The position numbers and the translations under genes are program-made. Source: Clostridium disporicum (GTDB lineage Bacteria > Bacillota > Clostridia > Clostridiales > Clostridiaceae). Taken from it: DNA of 64,000 nucleotides. Below, piece after piece: positions 17,927-26,041 of this stretch. The notes beneath the pieces are model-generated. The model worked only from the letters and a program-made list of their open reading frames with translations. It was not told the DNA's origin and made no database searches. The stretch covers positions 19,369 to 83,368 of the forward strand of contig NZ_CYZX01000016.1 of the NCBI RefSeq assembly GCF_001405015.1. Direction: 5' to 3'. Numbering within the stretch: the stretch's first letter is position 1; the number at the start of each line of letters is the position of its first letter.

Positions 17927-18568
17927 TTAATATCCTATACTATCATTTAAAAAGATTACGTGTATTCTATTTTTATCTTTTTGACTTTTTATAAGAGTAT
18001 ATTCTCTGCATATTTTTTCTGCACTCTTACAATCCATACAGTATCCAACCTTAGTACATGGAGTGCTTTTATTTAATCTCTTTGCATTTGCTGGTGCTGC
18101 GATTTCTCTATTCCTTTTTATAGCCTCATCTAAGTTCTTAACTATCTTATTTACCCCTGCAACTATTATAACCTTCTTTGGCCCAAATAAAAGAGCTGCA
18201 ACTCTATTACCATTTCCATCTACATTATACAACTCTCCATCTTCAGTAATTGCATTCGTACTTGAAAAATACGCATCTGCAAAAAAGCTTTCTCTATATA
18301 TTCTATCTATATCCATTGCTGATAAGCCTTCTTTTGCTCTATCTAAAAAGTCATATCTTCCACTTCTTAAATGATCCATAACGCCTGTCTCCACTAGTGA
18401 CATAGATCCTCCACAACTCACCTTATCCCCTTCATTAGTTAGGCTTATTATCATATCTATCAACTCTTCTTTGCTGTTTACAATATACCCATTCATATTA
18501 TTCTTTTCTAATGAATTAATAGTTCTTAATATTTTCTCTTCATTTACCCATTTAACATTACTATCCAT
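17927..18568 (-). CDS. LUD-domain protein (LutC/DUF162 family)
   Basis: 213-aa cytosolic protein of the lactate-utilisation (LUD) domain family: GDKVSCGGSMSLVETGVMDHL, YFSSTNAITEDGELYNVDGNGNRVAALLFGPKKVIIVAGVNKIV. A C-terminal cysteine cluster (CTKVGYCMDCKSAEKIC) could bind metal. No LutA/LutB genes are adjacent, so a role in lactate oxidation is not supported here. ATG start with GGAGAG upstream. Confidence 0.85.
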   Translation of the reverse strand: MDSNVKWVNEEKILRTINSLEKNNMNGYIVNSKEELIDMIISLTNEGDKVSCGGSMSLVETGVMDHLRSGRYDFLDRAKEGLSAMDIDRIYRESFFADAYFSSTNAITEDGELYNVDGNGNRVAALLFGPKKVIIVAGVNKIVKNLDEAIKRNREIAAPANAKRLNKSTPCTKVGYCMDCKSAEKICREYTLIKSQKDKNRIHVIFLNDSIGY

Positions 18569-18600
18569 AAACTCTCTCCTTTTATTTAATACAACTTATA

Positions 18601-18631
18601 AAAAAAGAGCCTTGATATTCAAAGCTCTTTT
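18601..18631 (-). terminator. Terminator downstream of the SEC-C protein gene
   Basis: AAAAGAGC / GCTCTTTT stem with a 13-nt loop, T-run on the minus strand. Confidence 0.75.
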
Positions 18632-18641
18632 GTAAACTATA

Positions 18642-19139
18642 TTATTTTCCACAACATTTCTTATATTTCTTTCCGCTTCCACATGGACATGCATCGTTTC
18701 TACCAACTTTGTTTTCATTTCTAACCATAGTTGATTCTCTGTATGCTTTTTGAATTTCTTTTCTCTTTTCTTCTGAGAATATAGCATCCCATTGTGGTAA
18801 GTTATATAAGTATTCAGCCTTAGCTTCTAACATATTGAAGTATAATTTTTCTAAATCGATATCTAAAGCTATTTCATCATTAGCAGTTAAATTTTCTAAG
18901 TCATATACAGTCTTTAAGCTTTCATTTATTCCATCAACGAATCCCATGATAAACTCTTCTGTTGTATCATATTTCTTAGCAAACTCAGCAATTGTTATTG
19001 TTTGAACTTCAGTATGTTTTGCTAATAAATCCTTATAGATTCTGCTTTCAATCTTAGTGTACTCTGCCCAGAAAGCATTTTCACCTTTTGTCTTAACGTA
19101 CTCTACAACCATATCTGTCCATTGCTTATATAAACTCAT
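18642..19139 (-). CDS. SEC-C motif protein
   Basis: 165 aa. A mostly helical acidic domain (about 1-135) of unknown function is followed by the C-terminal SEC-C zinc motif (VGRNDACPCGSGKKYKKCCGK, Cys at about 150, 152, 161, 162). SEC-C zinc fingers bind the ribosome or other partners; in SecA they contact SecB, but this is not SecA. ATG start with GGAG upstream (minus strand). Followed by a terminator. Confidence 0.85.
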   Translation of the reverse strand: MSLYKQWTDMVVEYVKTKGENAFWAEYTKIESRIYKDLLAKHTEVQTITIAEFAKKYDTTEEFIMGFVDGINESLKTVYDLENLTANDEIALDIDLEKLYFNMLEAKAEYLYNLPQWDAIFSEEKRKEIQKAYRESTMVRNENKVGRNDACPCGSGKKYKKCCGK

Positions 19140-19224
19140 TGTAATTTCTCCTCTTCTTACGATGTTATATTACATGTTATCTTATTACATAATTATACTA
19201 AATATTTACTATCTTTTTCAATAC

Positions 19225-19380
19225 TTAAGCATCTGTTATTTTAACTAAATACTTACTTCTATTCTTACAATACTCACATTGCTTGTCTTCACATTCTTCC
19301 ATAATAGGGAATGTTTCATATTCGTTAATTAAGTCATCCATAATATCATCTATATGTTCTTCACATACATACTTTATCAT
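19225..19380 (-). CDS. CxxH/CxxC small protein (YyzF/BA_5709 type)
   Basis: A 51-aa protein easily missed because of size. Reading on the minus strand from ATG at 19380 (GGTGAAAATT just upstream) gives MIKYVCEEHIDDIMDDLINE... with C6xxH9 and C35xxC38, four likely metal ligands, then a basic end (KNRSKYLVKITDA). The CxxH/CxxC family typically lies beside walJ and rlmH in Firmicutes, as here: walJ is 9 nt upstream. Function unknown; zinc binding inferred from the ligand pattern. Confidence 0.85.
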   Translation of the reverse strand: MIKYVCEEHIDDIMDDLINEYETFPIMEECEDKQCEYCKNRSKYLVKITDA

Positions 19381-19389
19381 AATTTTCAC

Positions 19390-20181
19390 CTACAGCTTTA
19401 CTATTTCACTTGGATTATTTCTATTAGCCATGCTTAGAATAACATCTGATCCGATATTAACTCCACTATTCGTCAATACATCAACAACAGTTTGGTATGC
19501 TAAATCTGGATGATTATTAGTATTACTTAAATGTCCTAATATTATTTTCTTTCCTAATCCAGCTTTTAATATATTAACTATTGCTTTTCCACAATCTTCA
19601 TTGGATAAATGGCCTATCTCACTTAAAATTCTTCTTTTTAAGTTATATGGATATGGACCATACTCAACCATACTTACATCATGATTACTTTCTAAAAGCA
19701 TAACTTCTGAATCCTTAATATTATCCCAAATTTCTTTAGTAAATATTCCAAAATCAGTTGCAACACTAGCTTGTTTATTACCTAGGTTCACTGTATATCC
19801 AACTGGAGCTGCTGCATCATGAGGTATATTAAATGATTTAATATCTAAATCATTTATTGATACTACGGATCTTTTATCCATAACCTTTATATTATGCTCT
19901 TTTATCTTTCCAATGCTTTTTTCCATAGCCTGCCATGTATTTCGCGGGGCATATATAGGTATATCATATTTTCTTGATAAAATACCTACACCTTTAATAT
20001 GATCGCTATGCTCATGTGTTATGAATATTCCATCAAGTTCTTCCGCCTTTTGCCCAATACTCTTTAAAGCTTCATCTATCTTTTTCCCTGGTAACCCAGC
20101 ATCTATTAATATTTTAGCTTTTTCAGATCCTACAAAAATACTGTTTCCACTACTTCCACTATATAATGAGCAAAATATCAT
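19390..20181 (-). CDS. walJ: MBL-fold metallohydrolase WalJ (YycJ)
   Basis: 263-aa cytosolic metallo-beta-lactamase-fold protein with the metal motif THEHSDH (H56, H58, D60, H61), further ligands in LLESNHD and a late GHLSN. The YycJ/WalJ family accompanies the WalRK cell-wall regulon in many Firmicutes and has 5'-exonuclease activity in some. No walRK genes are in this window. It lies 14 nt after murA, linking it to a cell-envelope transcript. Confidence 0.92.
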   Translation of the reverse strand: MIFCSLYSGSSGNSIFVGSEKAKILIDAGLPGKKIDEALKSIGQKAEELDGIFITHEHSDHIKGVGILSRKYDIPIYAPRNTWQAMEKSIGKIKEHNIKVMDKRSVVSINDLDIKSFNIPHDAAAPVGYTVNLGNKQASVATDFGIFTKEIWDNIKDSEVMLLESNHDVSMVEYGPYPYNLKRRILSEIGHLSNEDCGKAIVNILKAGLGKKIILGHLSNTNNHPDLAYQTVVDVLTNSGVNIGSDVILSMANRNNPSEIVKL

Positions 20182-20195
20182 TTGTTTTCCCCCAA

Positions 20196-21455
20196 TTATC
20201 TATCTTCTCTTCTTATGTCAGCTCCTAAAGCTCTAAATTTATTTTCAATATGAGGATATCCTCTATCTATGTGTTCTATATCTATTATTTCAGTTTCTCC
20301 ATTAGCTATTAATCCTGCTATTACCATTGCAGCTCCAGCTCTTAAATCTGTAGCTCTAACTCTGCTTCCTGCTAAAGATTCAACACCATCTATTATAGCT
20401 GTTCTTCCTTCAACCTTGATTACAGCACCCATCTTCTTTAATTCATCAGTATGCTTATGTCTATTTTCCCATATACTTTCTACTACTAAGCTTCTTCCTT
20501 CAGTTATGCTTAATAGAGCTGCCATTGGCTGTTGTACATCTGTTGGGAACCCTGGATATGGAGCTGTCTTTACATTTACTCCCTTTAAAGGTTTATCAAC
20601 AGTAACTCTAATACTGTCATCACCCTCTTCAACTATAGCTCCAACTTCCATAAGCTTTGCAGAAATTGATTCTAAGTGCTTTGGAATAACATTAGTTATA
20701 GTTACATCACCTTTTGTTGCTGCTGCAGCTATCATAAATGTTCCTGCTTCTATTTGGTCTGGAATTACACTATAATTACATCCATTTATAGATTTAACAC
20801 CCTTAATTCTTATAACATCTGTTCCAGCACCTTTTATATCAGCACCCATTTTATTTAAGAAATTAGCTACATCTACTACATGAGGTTCTTTTGCTACATT
20901 TTCTAATATAGTTGTTCCTTCTGCCATAGTAGCTGCTATCATTACATTTATAGTAGCTCCTACTGAAACAACATCAAAGAAAATATTTGCACCATGTAAT
21001 TCATCAGCTTCTACTGAAACTGCCCCATGTTCTATAGTTACTTTAGCTCCTAATGCCTCAAATCCTTTTATATGTTGATCTATTGGTCTAACCCCTATAG
21101 GACATCCACCTGGAAGTTCAACCCTAGCTTTTTTAAATCTAGCTAATAAAGAGCCTATAAAATAATAAGATGCTCTCATTCTTCTTACATCTTCTGTACA
21201 TGCATTTACAGTTGTTATATCAGTAGCATCTATTTCTAAAGTATTATTATTAATTTTGTTTACAACACATCCAAGACTTTGTAATATTCTTTCTAAACAA
21301 TGAACATCTTCTATGTCCGGTATATTATCAATAATACACTTTTGATTACTTGCTAAAACTGCCGCTGGTAAAATGGCAACTGCTGCATTTTTAGCACCAT
21401 TAATTTCAACAGACCCTCTTAAGGCATTGCCTCCATTTATAATTAAAGTTTCCAT
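20196..21455 (-). CDS. murA: UDP-N-acetylglucosamine 1-carboxyvinyltransferase MurA
   Basis: First committed step of peptidoglycan synthesis: transfers enolpyruvate from PEP to UDP-GlcNAc. 419 aa, normal length, EPSP-synthase fold. K22 (NGAKNA) and the catalytic C118 in GGCPIGVRPID are present; this Cys is the fosfomycin target, and it is not replaced by the Asp found in naturally resistant enzymes. The ATG at 21455 has AAGGGTGA upstream; a GTG three codons earlier overlaps that site. Followed by walJ. Confidence 0.96.
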   Translation of the reverse strand: METLIINGGNALRGSVEINGAKNAAVAILPAAVLASNQKCIIDNIPDIEDVHCLERILQSLGCVVNKINNNTLEIDATDITTVNACTEDVRRMRASYYFIGSLLARFKKARVELPGGCPIGVRPIDQHIKGFEALGAKVTIEHGAVSVEADELHGANIFFDVVSVGATINVMIAATMAEGTTILENVAKEPHVVDVANFLNKMGADIKGAGTDVIRIKGVKSINGCNYSVIPDQIEAGTFMIAAAATKGDVTITNVIPKHLESISAKLMEVGAIVEEGDDSIRVTVDKPLKGVNVKTAPYPGFPTDVQQPMAALLSITEGRSLVVESIWENRHKHTDELKKMGAVIKVEGRTAIIDGVESLAGSRVRATDLRAGAAMVIAGLIANGETEIIDIEHIDRGYPHIENKFRALGADIRREDR

Positions 21456-21737
21456 CCTATTCACCCTTATCTATTTTTATATACATTAATCTATCCTATT
21501 TTTCATAAAATTATCCAAAATATATCTCAAGAGGTAATTTTTTAACTATTCCTCTTTTAAGTTAACCTCATTTATTATATCATAAACTAATAAGTAGTTA
21601 ATAGGTTTTTTTCTGCCAAAAATCCTTTATTTTCACCGTATATATTATATTAGTGAATATATTGTTTGAAAACCTATATACTAATATGATATAATTTTTA
21701 GAAAGTATATACAAAAATTTACTTGTGAGGTTATAAT

Positions 21738-22271
21738 ATGAAATATTATCTAGTTGCATTATTCGATGATGAATCATACAAAAACTTAAGCCCTATACAA
21801 AGAAATTTATCAAAAAAATATAGAGCTAACAGAAACTCTCCAATTCCATATATTCCATTAGAAATTTTAGAAAATCCAAATATAGATAAGCTTAATACAG
21901 TTGTTGATAAAATAGTTAAGCCTTATAAAAATTTTAAAGTAGAGGTTTCTTCAAAAGTTAGCATTTGTGATTCTAGTAAAACATTAAATTTAGAAATCGA
22001 AGATGTTGGATATATTAAAAGATTAAATAGATTATTATCTGATAACCTTCAATTACATGGATTTAATGTTAAAGGAATTGAATCTGATAAAAATTTACAG
22101 CTTACTTTAGCTAATATAAGTTATAATAACAAAGACAATAAAAGAGTTATCGCTCCATTAGATTCAAGATTTAACCTTTCAACTTTAAAAGTAAATAGAC
22201 TAGAATTATGGAAAATATCTAATACTAGGAGAGAAACTTTAATTCAAACATATCCTTTAAAAGATTTTTAA
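21738..22271 (+). CDS. Divergent 2H-phosphoesterase (2'-5' RNA ligase-like) protein, motifs degraded
   Basis: 177-aa soluble protein. The layout resembles the LigT/2H family: an N-terminal MKYYLVALFDDESY strand, a central strand pair, and a C-terminal VNRLELWKISNTRRETLIQTYPL like the family's usual closing segment. The two catalytic HxT/S motifs are not visible; the corresponding places read IPYIPLE and LQLTLANISY. It is therefore either an inactive relative or a different fold. ATG start with GAGG upstream; own terminator downstream. Confidence 0.5.
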   Translation: MKYYLVALFDDESYKNLSPIQRNLSKKYRANRNSPIPYIPLEILENPNIDKLNTVVDKIVKPYKNFKVEVSSKVSICDSSKTLNLEIEDVGYIKRLNRLLSDNLQLHGFNVKGIESDKNLQLTLANISYNNKDNKRVIAPLDSRFNLSTLKVNRLELWKISNTRRETLIQTYPLKDF

Positions 22272-22289
22272 TTTTCTATTAGATTTTTA

Positions 22290-22323
22290 GCATTGACTAT
22301 TTTTTATAGTCAGTGCTTTTTTT
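22290..22323 (+). terminator. Terminator after the 2H-like gene
   Basis: GCATTGACTAT / ATAGTCAGTGC stem with a T-rich loop, followed by seven or more T residues. Confidence 0.85.
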
Positions 22324-22419
22324 ATAAAAATTTATTTTTTTGTATTCGTTTACCAACCTTTTCAAGAGTAAATTCTTTCTGTAAAATATATTATATTAAT
22401 CCTAATTAGGAGGTTATTT

Positions 22420-22878
22420 ATGAATATTTCATCTATAGTTGAATCACAACTTGAAAAAAATAAGCAACTTTTAATAAACCATGAGCTTCCTGAATATAAG
22501 CTGTGGGTTAGAAAGCATCTTGAGCTTCATGTTAAATTAGGCTCAATTGCTGAAGAAACTAAATGCTATACTTACTTAGAAAATGTTTCTTCAAGCTTAA
22601 ATAAAGACATTATATTTAAAAAATATGTTGATTTTCTTGCTCATATAATTAGCTTAGGATTATATAGAGAATATATATCAGATTATGAGGTACAACTTAA
22701 ACCAAATGATTATTGTTTAAGTGACCAATTCTTAAATTTATATATAGATATAAATGATTTAATAGTATCAACATCTTCTGATCACTTTTTAACTTTATTG
22801 GAAGATACTTTAAGTCTTGGAGTAACTCTTGGATATTCTGAAAAAGATATAATAAATTCTTTTATTTATGGAGATTAA
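22420..22878 (+). CDS. dUTPase_2/MazG-like protein with degraded active site
   Basis: 152 aa. It resembles the all-alpha dimeric dUTPase family in order and spacing: an N-terminal helix with a QLEKN..LINHEL pattern, LELHVKLGSIAEETKCYTYLE, YVDFLAHIISLG, and a C-terminal LGYSEKDIINSF. Active members have metal ligands in ELGELANE and ExxD; here these read KLGSIAEE and KKYVD, so most acidic ligands are missing, and the basic C-terminal tail is absent. Likely a non-catalytic relative. AGGAGG precedes the ATG. Confidence 0.55.
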   Translation: MNISSIVESQLEKNKQLLINHELPEYKLWVRKHLELHVKLGSIAEETKCYTYLENVSSSLNKDIIFKKYVDFLAHIISLGLYREYISDYEVQLKPNDYCLSDQFLNLYIDINDLIVSTSSDHFLTLLEDTLSLGVTLGYSEKDIINSFIYGD

Positions 22879-22883
22879 TATTA

Positions 22884-22910
22884 AGAAACTCAAAAGAGTT
22901 TCTTTTTTTT
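22884..22910 (+). terminator. Terminator after the dUTPase-like gene
   Basis: AGAAACTC / GAGTTTCT with a 4-nt loop and eight T residues. Confidence 0.85.
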
Positions 22911-22958
22911 ATATAATTAATCCATTAATTTCACATAATATACTTGAGGTGATTATTA

Positions 22959-23390
22959 ATGATTGGATTTATATGTGCTATTATTTCAGGCATATCAATG
23001 ACTATTCAAGGCGTATTTAATACTAGGCTAAATGAAAAAATAGGTTCATGGGAAACTACTACAATAGTTCAAGCAACAGGCTTAGCATTAGCATTAATAA
23101 TTTTATGCTTTTTCAGAAAAGGTGATTTTGGTGCTATAAAAGAAGTCAATAAACTCTATCTATTAGGGGGATTTATAGGCGTAGTAATTACTTATACTGT
23201 TATGGTTAGTATTGGTTCATTAGGAACTACCCTTGGAATTGGAACTATTTTAGTTGCTCAATTAGCTTCAGCTGGACTTATAGATTACTTTGGTTTATTT
23301 GGCTCAGAAAGAAGTAGTTTTGGAATAAGCCAAATAATAGGAGTAATCGTTATGATTGCAGGTATTGTAATCTTTAAATGGAAGCATTAA
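22959..23390 (+). CDS. DMT-family transporter (DUF606/YdcZ type)
   Basis: 143-aa membrane protein with four to five hydrophobic helices and the DUF606 start FICAIISGISMTIQGVFNTRLNEKIGS. These half-size drug/metabolite transporters act as pairs or dimers; only one copy is present here, so homodimerisation is inferred. Substrate unknown. ATG with GAGGTGAT upstream. Ends at a terminator related to the hairpin repeats at 1.1 and 42.8 kb. Confidence 0.85.
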   Translation: MIGFICAIISGISMTIQGVFNTRLNEKIGSWETTTIVQATGLALALIILCFFRKGDFGAIKEVNKLYLLGGFIGVVITYTVMVSIGSLGTTLGIGTILVAQLASAGLIDYFGLFGSERSSFGISQIIGVIVMIAGIVIFKWKH

Positions 23391-23421
23391 AAAAGTGCGA
23401 AGTGTACTTCGCACTTTTTTT
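23391..23421 (+). terminator. Terminator with AAAGTGCGAAG palindrome
   Basis: AAAAGTGCGAAG / CTTCGCACTTTT perfect stem with a 4-nt loop and a T-run. The arm sequence matches the ends of the long hairpin repeats at 1075-1310 and 42801-43001. Confidence 0.88.
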
Positions 23422-23491
23422 CTTTTCTTAATTAACAAAAATAGCCTTAGTTTTATACTATATAATGTGGATTAATTTTAAGGAGTTTTTT

Positions 23492-24685
23492 ATGTTCTCT
23501 TTAAATAAAAAACTAGACTCTAATCTTAAAAATTATATGGAATTTAATACATCTAGGAGTTATAGGGTTTTAATTAAATGTAGAAACTTTCAGGATTCTA
23601 TTGAAAAAAGAATCTTATCATATAAAGGAACTATATTAAGAAATATTAATATTGATAATATTATATGTGCTATTTTAAACTCTCAATCTATAAATAGATT
23701 ATTAGAATACCCTGAAGTTGAATATATATGCTTAGATCAATTTTTTAATCTTTGTGGTATAAGCGTACAAACTGCTAATAGAGTTAGATTATCTAATAGT
23801 ATAAATGCTTCTGGTCGGGGGGTAGGTATTGGAGTAATTGATTCTGGTGTATATCCTCACCGTGATTTAACAACACCTTTTAATCGAATTGCTACCTTCA
23901 CAGACTTAATTAATGGTCTCTCATTCCCATATGATGATAACGGACATGGTACATGCACTTGTGGAGTCATTGCTGGTAATGGTGAATCCTCTAATGGAAT
24001 ATATAAAGGAATTGCTCCTAACTCAGAGCTTCATGTGATAAAAGCTTTTGATAGATTAGGAAAAGGATATGTCTCAGATGTACTATATGCTATAAATGAG
24101 TTAATATCTATAAGTCCTAAGTATAATATAAAAATTTTATGTTTACCCTTTGAAAGCTTAAATCATGATAAATTTATATTCTCACTTTTTGATAAAATAC
24201 TAAAAAAAGCTGTTGATTTAGGTATTACACCTATACTTCCTAGTGGAAGTAATAGTATTGAAGGCTCTATTATGGGAATAGCTCTAAGTAAAAATGCTAT
24301 TACAGTAAGTGGTCTAGATACCACTTCAAAAACAACTCCTTATGAATACTCATCTACAGGTGCTCCAAAAAAAGATTTTAAACCTAATTTTTGTGCTGCT
24401 TGTGTAGATATTGTATCTCTTAACTGTAATACATCTTATATATCTGAAAAAAATAATACTAAAATATATGCACCTAAACTTTCATCTTCATACAAAAGCT
24501 TTAGCGGCACATCTATATCAGCTGCATATATATCTGGTATATGTGCTTTATTATATGAACTTACACCTACACTCTCCTTTGATGATATAGTATCTATGTT
24601 AACAGCTTCATCTACTAACTTAGATCTACCACTAAATACTCAGGGAGAAGGATGTATAAATTTAAATAAATTATTTAAAAAGTAA
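23492..24685 (+). CDS. S8-family serine peptidase (subtilisin-like), apparently cytosolic
   Basis: 397 aa. Catalytic triad: D117 (IGVIDSGVYPHRD), H152 (NGHGTCTCGVIAGNG) and S341 (FSGTSISAAYISG); N254 in SGSN may be the oxyanion Asn. Residues 1-100 form an N-terminal domain resembling an inhibitor_I9 propeptide (RVLIKCRNF, YPEVEYICLDQ). No signal peptide, so an intracellular role is likely. The ATG at 23492 has AAGGAG upstream; the frame's earlier ATG at 23465 does not. Converges with the M23 gene across a shared terminator. Confidence 0.88.
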   Translation: MFSLNKKLDSNLKNYMEFNTSRSYRVLIKCRNFQDSIEKRILSYKGTILRNINIDNIICAILNSQSINRLLEYPEVEYICLDQFFNLCGISVQTANRVRLSNSINASGRGVGIGVIDSGVYPHRDLTTPFNRIATFTDLINGLSFPYDDNGHGTCTCGVIAGNGESSNGIYKGIAPNSELHVIKAFDRLGKGYVSDVLYAINELISISPKYNIKILCLPFESLNHDKFIFSLFDKILKKAVDLGITPILPSGSNSIEGSIMGIALSKNAITVSGLDTTSKTTPYEYSSTGAPKKDFKPNFCAACVDIVSLNCNTSYISEKNNTKIYAPKLSSSYKSFSGTSISAAYISGICALLYELTPTLSFDDIVSMLTASSTNLDLPLNTQGEGCINLNKLFKK

Positions 24686-24712
24686 AAGTGCCATAAAGCA
24701 CTTTTACTTTTT
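24677..24712. terminator. Bidirectional terminator between S8 and M23 peptidase genes
   Basis: AAAAAGTAAAAGTGC / GCACTTTTACTTTTT with a 6-nt loop. The coding ends of both converging genes (24685 and 24704) lie inside it. Confidence 0.88.
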
Positions 24713-25879
24713 GACTATATAATTAAGAGGATTTACAGGTGTTTCATTTATCCTTAATTCAAAATGTAAATGAGGTCCAGTACTATATCCAGTACTTCCT
24801 ACAGCACCTATTATTTCTCCTTTTTTCACTTCTTGATTTAGAGACACGTATATCTCACTTAAATGAGCATAATATGTTTTCATATCGTCACTATGCTGAA
24901 CTATAACTAAATTTCCATACCCTCCATCATTATATCCAGCATATATTACTTTACCTTCGAAAGAAGCTATTATATCTTCTCCAAGATTTTCAGCTATATC
25001 AAGTCCTTTATGATACGAATTAACTCTATCTTCTCCATAATATGATGATATATATCCCCCATCTACTGGTCTCTCTAAAAAACTTACTCCATCATAGTAT
25101 GGATTTTTACTTCCTCTATATACTACAGTAGCTATAGGCTCTACTAATACGTTCTCATTTAATATATTTTCTTCTACTTTCGTAAGTCCATCATATACGA
25201 CTTCCTTATAAACTTCTTTTGTTCCATCAGATCCTTGTACAATAACTTCTTCACCCATATATATACTATTATCTTCTTCAACTATAACTGGTGATTCTAT
25301 ATTTTCTTCTTGAAAGGTTCTTAAACTTAACTCTAAATCCAACAAACTTTTATTTATTATAGATGCCTCATAAATATCTTTTGATATTTCACTACTATTA
25401 CTCAATTGACACAACTTTAATTCAGTAGGCGTCACTTTTATATTTCCATTTATCTTCATATAAGATATATCTTCAACATTAACTCCTAATTCTCTAATAT
25501 AACTTTCGCATACACTCTCAATTATTTCATCTTTTTCTTGAGCACTTAGTACATATCCAAAAATATTATTATCTACAGTTATAGCAAAGCCATTAACATT
25601 TCTATTTATATTATCTATATTTGCATTTAGATTCTTACTCTCCAAATTAACAATATCATTATAGTTATTAGAAATATCACTTGAATTTGCCAAATAAACT
25701 CCTTGTGGTATTTCATTTGAATCATTAATAACATTAATACACTGAACTGTTTTCCTATTTCCATGTATACTATAGCCATTAGTTATTTCTGATATAAGAA
25801 ATAACAATATTGTTAATACTATTAAGGATAAAGTGGTTTTTCGTATGACACACTTTTCATCCTTCTTCTGCGAGTACAT
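24704..25879 (-). CDS. M23-family peptidoglycan metallopeptidase with G5-like domain
   Basis: 391-aa cell-wall hydrolase. A short basic N-terminus and one membrane anchor (about residues 17-33, LSLIVLTILLFLISE) are followed by an extracytoplasmic region with a G5-like module (about 195-250, EEVIVQGSDGTKEVYKEVVYDG) and a C-terminal LytM/M23 domain (about 265-391). Zinc motifs: H-x3-D in HKGLDIA and HxH in GPHLHFEL. The ATG at 25879 follows GGAGTGAT; an in-frame GTG at 25888 is inside that site. Divergent from dnaD. Confidence 0.9.
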   Translation of the reverse strand: MYSQKKDEKCVIRKTTLSLIVLTILLFLISEITNGYSIHGNRKTVQCINVINDSNEIPQGVYLANSSDISNNYNDIVNLESKNLNANIDNINRNVNGFAITVDNNIFGYVLSAQEKDEIIESVCESYIRELGVNVEDISYMKINGNIKVTPTELKLCQLSNSSEISKDIYEASIINKSLLDLELSLRTFQEENIESPVIVEEDNSIYMGEEVIVQGSDGTKEVYKEVVYDGLTKVEENILNENVLVEPIATVVYRGSKNPYYDGVSFLERPVDGGYISSYYGEDRVNSYHKGLDIAENLGEDIIASFEGKVIYAGYNDGGYGNLVIVQHSDDMKTYYAHLSEIYVSLNQEVKKGEIIGAVGSTGYSTGPHLHFELRINETPVNPLNYIVKK

Positions 25880-26041
25880 TTTTATCACTCCTCTTTTTTA
25901 GTTTTATTTACAACATTTTTTAATTTTCCCAAGAAGTAAAATAATATACATATCATTTCTTTAATTGTTATGTTGAGGGTTAATATCACCTTTGTTATAA
26001 TTAGCTTAAACGTAATAGTTCAAGAAAGGTAGAGAATATTT

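Noticed and set aside
20269..20775. 168-codon open frame on the plus strand inside murA
   Set aside because: Antisense shadow of a well-conserved gene; composition reflects murA codons and no plausible domain is present.
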